A stretch of DNA of 64,000 nucleotides from Calothrix sp. C42_A2020_038 (GTDB lineage: Bacteria > Cyanobacteriota > Cyanobacteriia > Cyanobacteriales > Nostocaceae). The stretch is from positions 62,001-126,000 of the forward strand of contig JACYLQ010000006.1 of NCBI GenBank assembly GCA_015272395.1. Direction: 5' to 3'. The translations under genes and the position numbers were made by a program. Shown here one piece after another: positions 63,776 to 64,000 of the stretch; within the stretch, counting starts at the first letter, position 1, and the number at the start of each line of letters is the position of its first letter. The notes beneath the pieces are model-generated. The model had not been told where the DNA came from. It did not search any database and saw only the letters and a program-made list of their open reading frames with translations.

Positions 63776-63801
63776 GTCCCTCTCCGTGTACGGAGAGGGA
63801 C
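63776..63801 (+). terminator. Rho-independent-type terminator after the NagX-like gene
   Basis: GTCCCTCTCCG pairs perfectly with CGGAGAGGGAC across a four-base loop and is followed by AGATTTTTA. It lies 20 bases after the stop and also faces the end of the convergent gene at 63823. Confidence 0.75.
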
Positions 63802-63822
63802 AGATTTTTACAGTAGCGAAAA

Positions 63823-64000
63823 TCAGGGAGAGGTGATGTAAATCTCGTTTGCTACCAATAACTCCCTGACAACTCTTGCCACAGCTTTCTGCAAAATTTG
63901 ACTAGTTATTTGCTGTCCTAATTTTTGCACACCAGGATTTAACAGTATCTCGGCAAGTTGCGGCACCAGTTGATTTGCATCAAACCCGCGCGTTTCTTGA
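63823..64000 (-). CDS. C-terminal end of an unidentified gene, partial
   Basis: The minus frame is open from the window edge to a TGA at 63823-63825, giving the last 58 residues. The sequence ('DANQLVPQLAEILLNPGVQK', 'LGQQITSQILQKAVARVVRE', ending 'LLVANEIYITSP') is alpha-helical and soluble. The pattern recalls the C-terminal tail of AarF/UbiB-type kinases in cyanobacteria, but this is a guess. Most of the gene lies beyond the window. Confidence 0.55.
   Translation of the reverse strand, partial: QETRGFDANQLVPQLAEILLNPGVQKLGQQITSQILQKAVARVVRELLVANEIYITSP

Noticed and set aside
1-64000. CRISPR arrays, tRNA and rRNA genes, transposase genes
   Set aside because: I looked for regularly spaced repeats, tRNA-like T-arms and transposase motifs and found none. 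A tRNA could still be missed by eye.

Overview
The window comes from a cyanobacterium, most likely a filamentous one of the Nostocales type. The evidence is the set of genes found mainly or only in oxygenic phototrophs: a CRR6-type NDH-1 assembly factor, an LPA3-type DUF1995 protein, a DUF760 protein, a UbiA prenyltransferase of plastoquinone synthesis, a PaO/Tic55-type Rieske oxygenase, the efp-accB pair and two Uma2 proteins. Intergenic DNA is AT-rich and full of short palindromic repeats. The hexamer GGCGCC recurs about 85 times by eye, while the usual cyanobacterial iterated palindrome HIP1 (GCGATCGC) was seen once.

Layout. 1-3.3 kb: end of a PDZ protease, DUF760, scpB, ispD and a GT9 glycosyltransferase. 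3.3-5.2 kb: a 1.9 kb gene-free stretch before an unrecognised 250-residue protein. 6.1-13.8 kb: CRR6, ubiA, ppx, an EamA transporter, a PG-binding/HEAT membrane protein, DUF2141 and a GT4. 13.9-21.5 kb: a pair of M16 proteases (one catalytic, one without the zinc site), a TetR regulator, DUF4332, a Rieske oxygenase and aminopeptidase P. 22.1-32.0 kb: a co-directional surface-glycan cluster with four GT2 enzymes, one GT4, a Wzx-like flippase, a UDP-galactopyranose-mutase-like flavoprotein and a GT87-like membrane enzyme. 32.4-36.6 kb: a housekeeping block with ffh, rpsP, a KH protein, rpsU and phoH, then a small protein resembling HutX/ChuX.

36.7-40.9 kb is a minus-strand signalling group: a DUF4388 protein, an MglA/CvnD-like GTPase, a roadblock/LC7 protein with a long N-terminal extension, a stand-alone sensor globin and a V4R-like protein. 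Together they suggest a haem/gas input feeding a GTPase switch. 41.4-50.5 kb: DUF1995, Uma2, cysteine desulfurase, a broken metallo-beta-lactamase gene, a CBS-PAS histidine kinase, a double-RCK K+-channel-like protein, DUF2500 and DUF1499.

50.7-53.2 kb encodes an unusual fusion of a cyclic-nucleotide-binding domain, a degenerate sigma54-activator AAA+ domain and a NapH/NosR-like polyferredoxin membrane domain. 53.5-58.7 kb: efp, accB, an ArsR regulator, GerMN, DUF2993 and lineage-specific proteins. 58.7-60.9 kb is repeat-rich, with an Uma2 gene and what looks like a stub of a DUF499 gene. The window ends with a GHL10 glycoside hydrolase, a NagX-like acyltransferase and the C-terminal end of an unidentified gene.

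The strongest candidates for new biology are the CRP/AAA+/polyferredoxin fusion, the globin-roadblock-GTPase group, the GGCGCC palindrome and the mobile-looking intergenic repeats. All domain calls were made by reading translations; no database search was possible.
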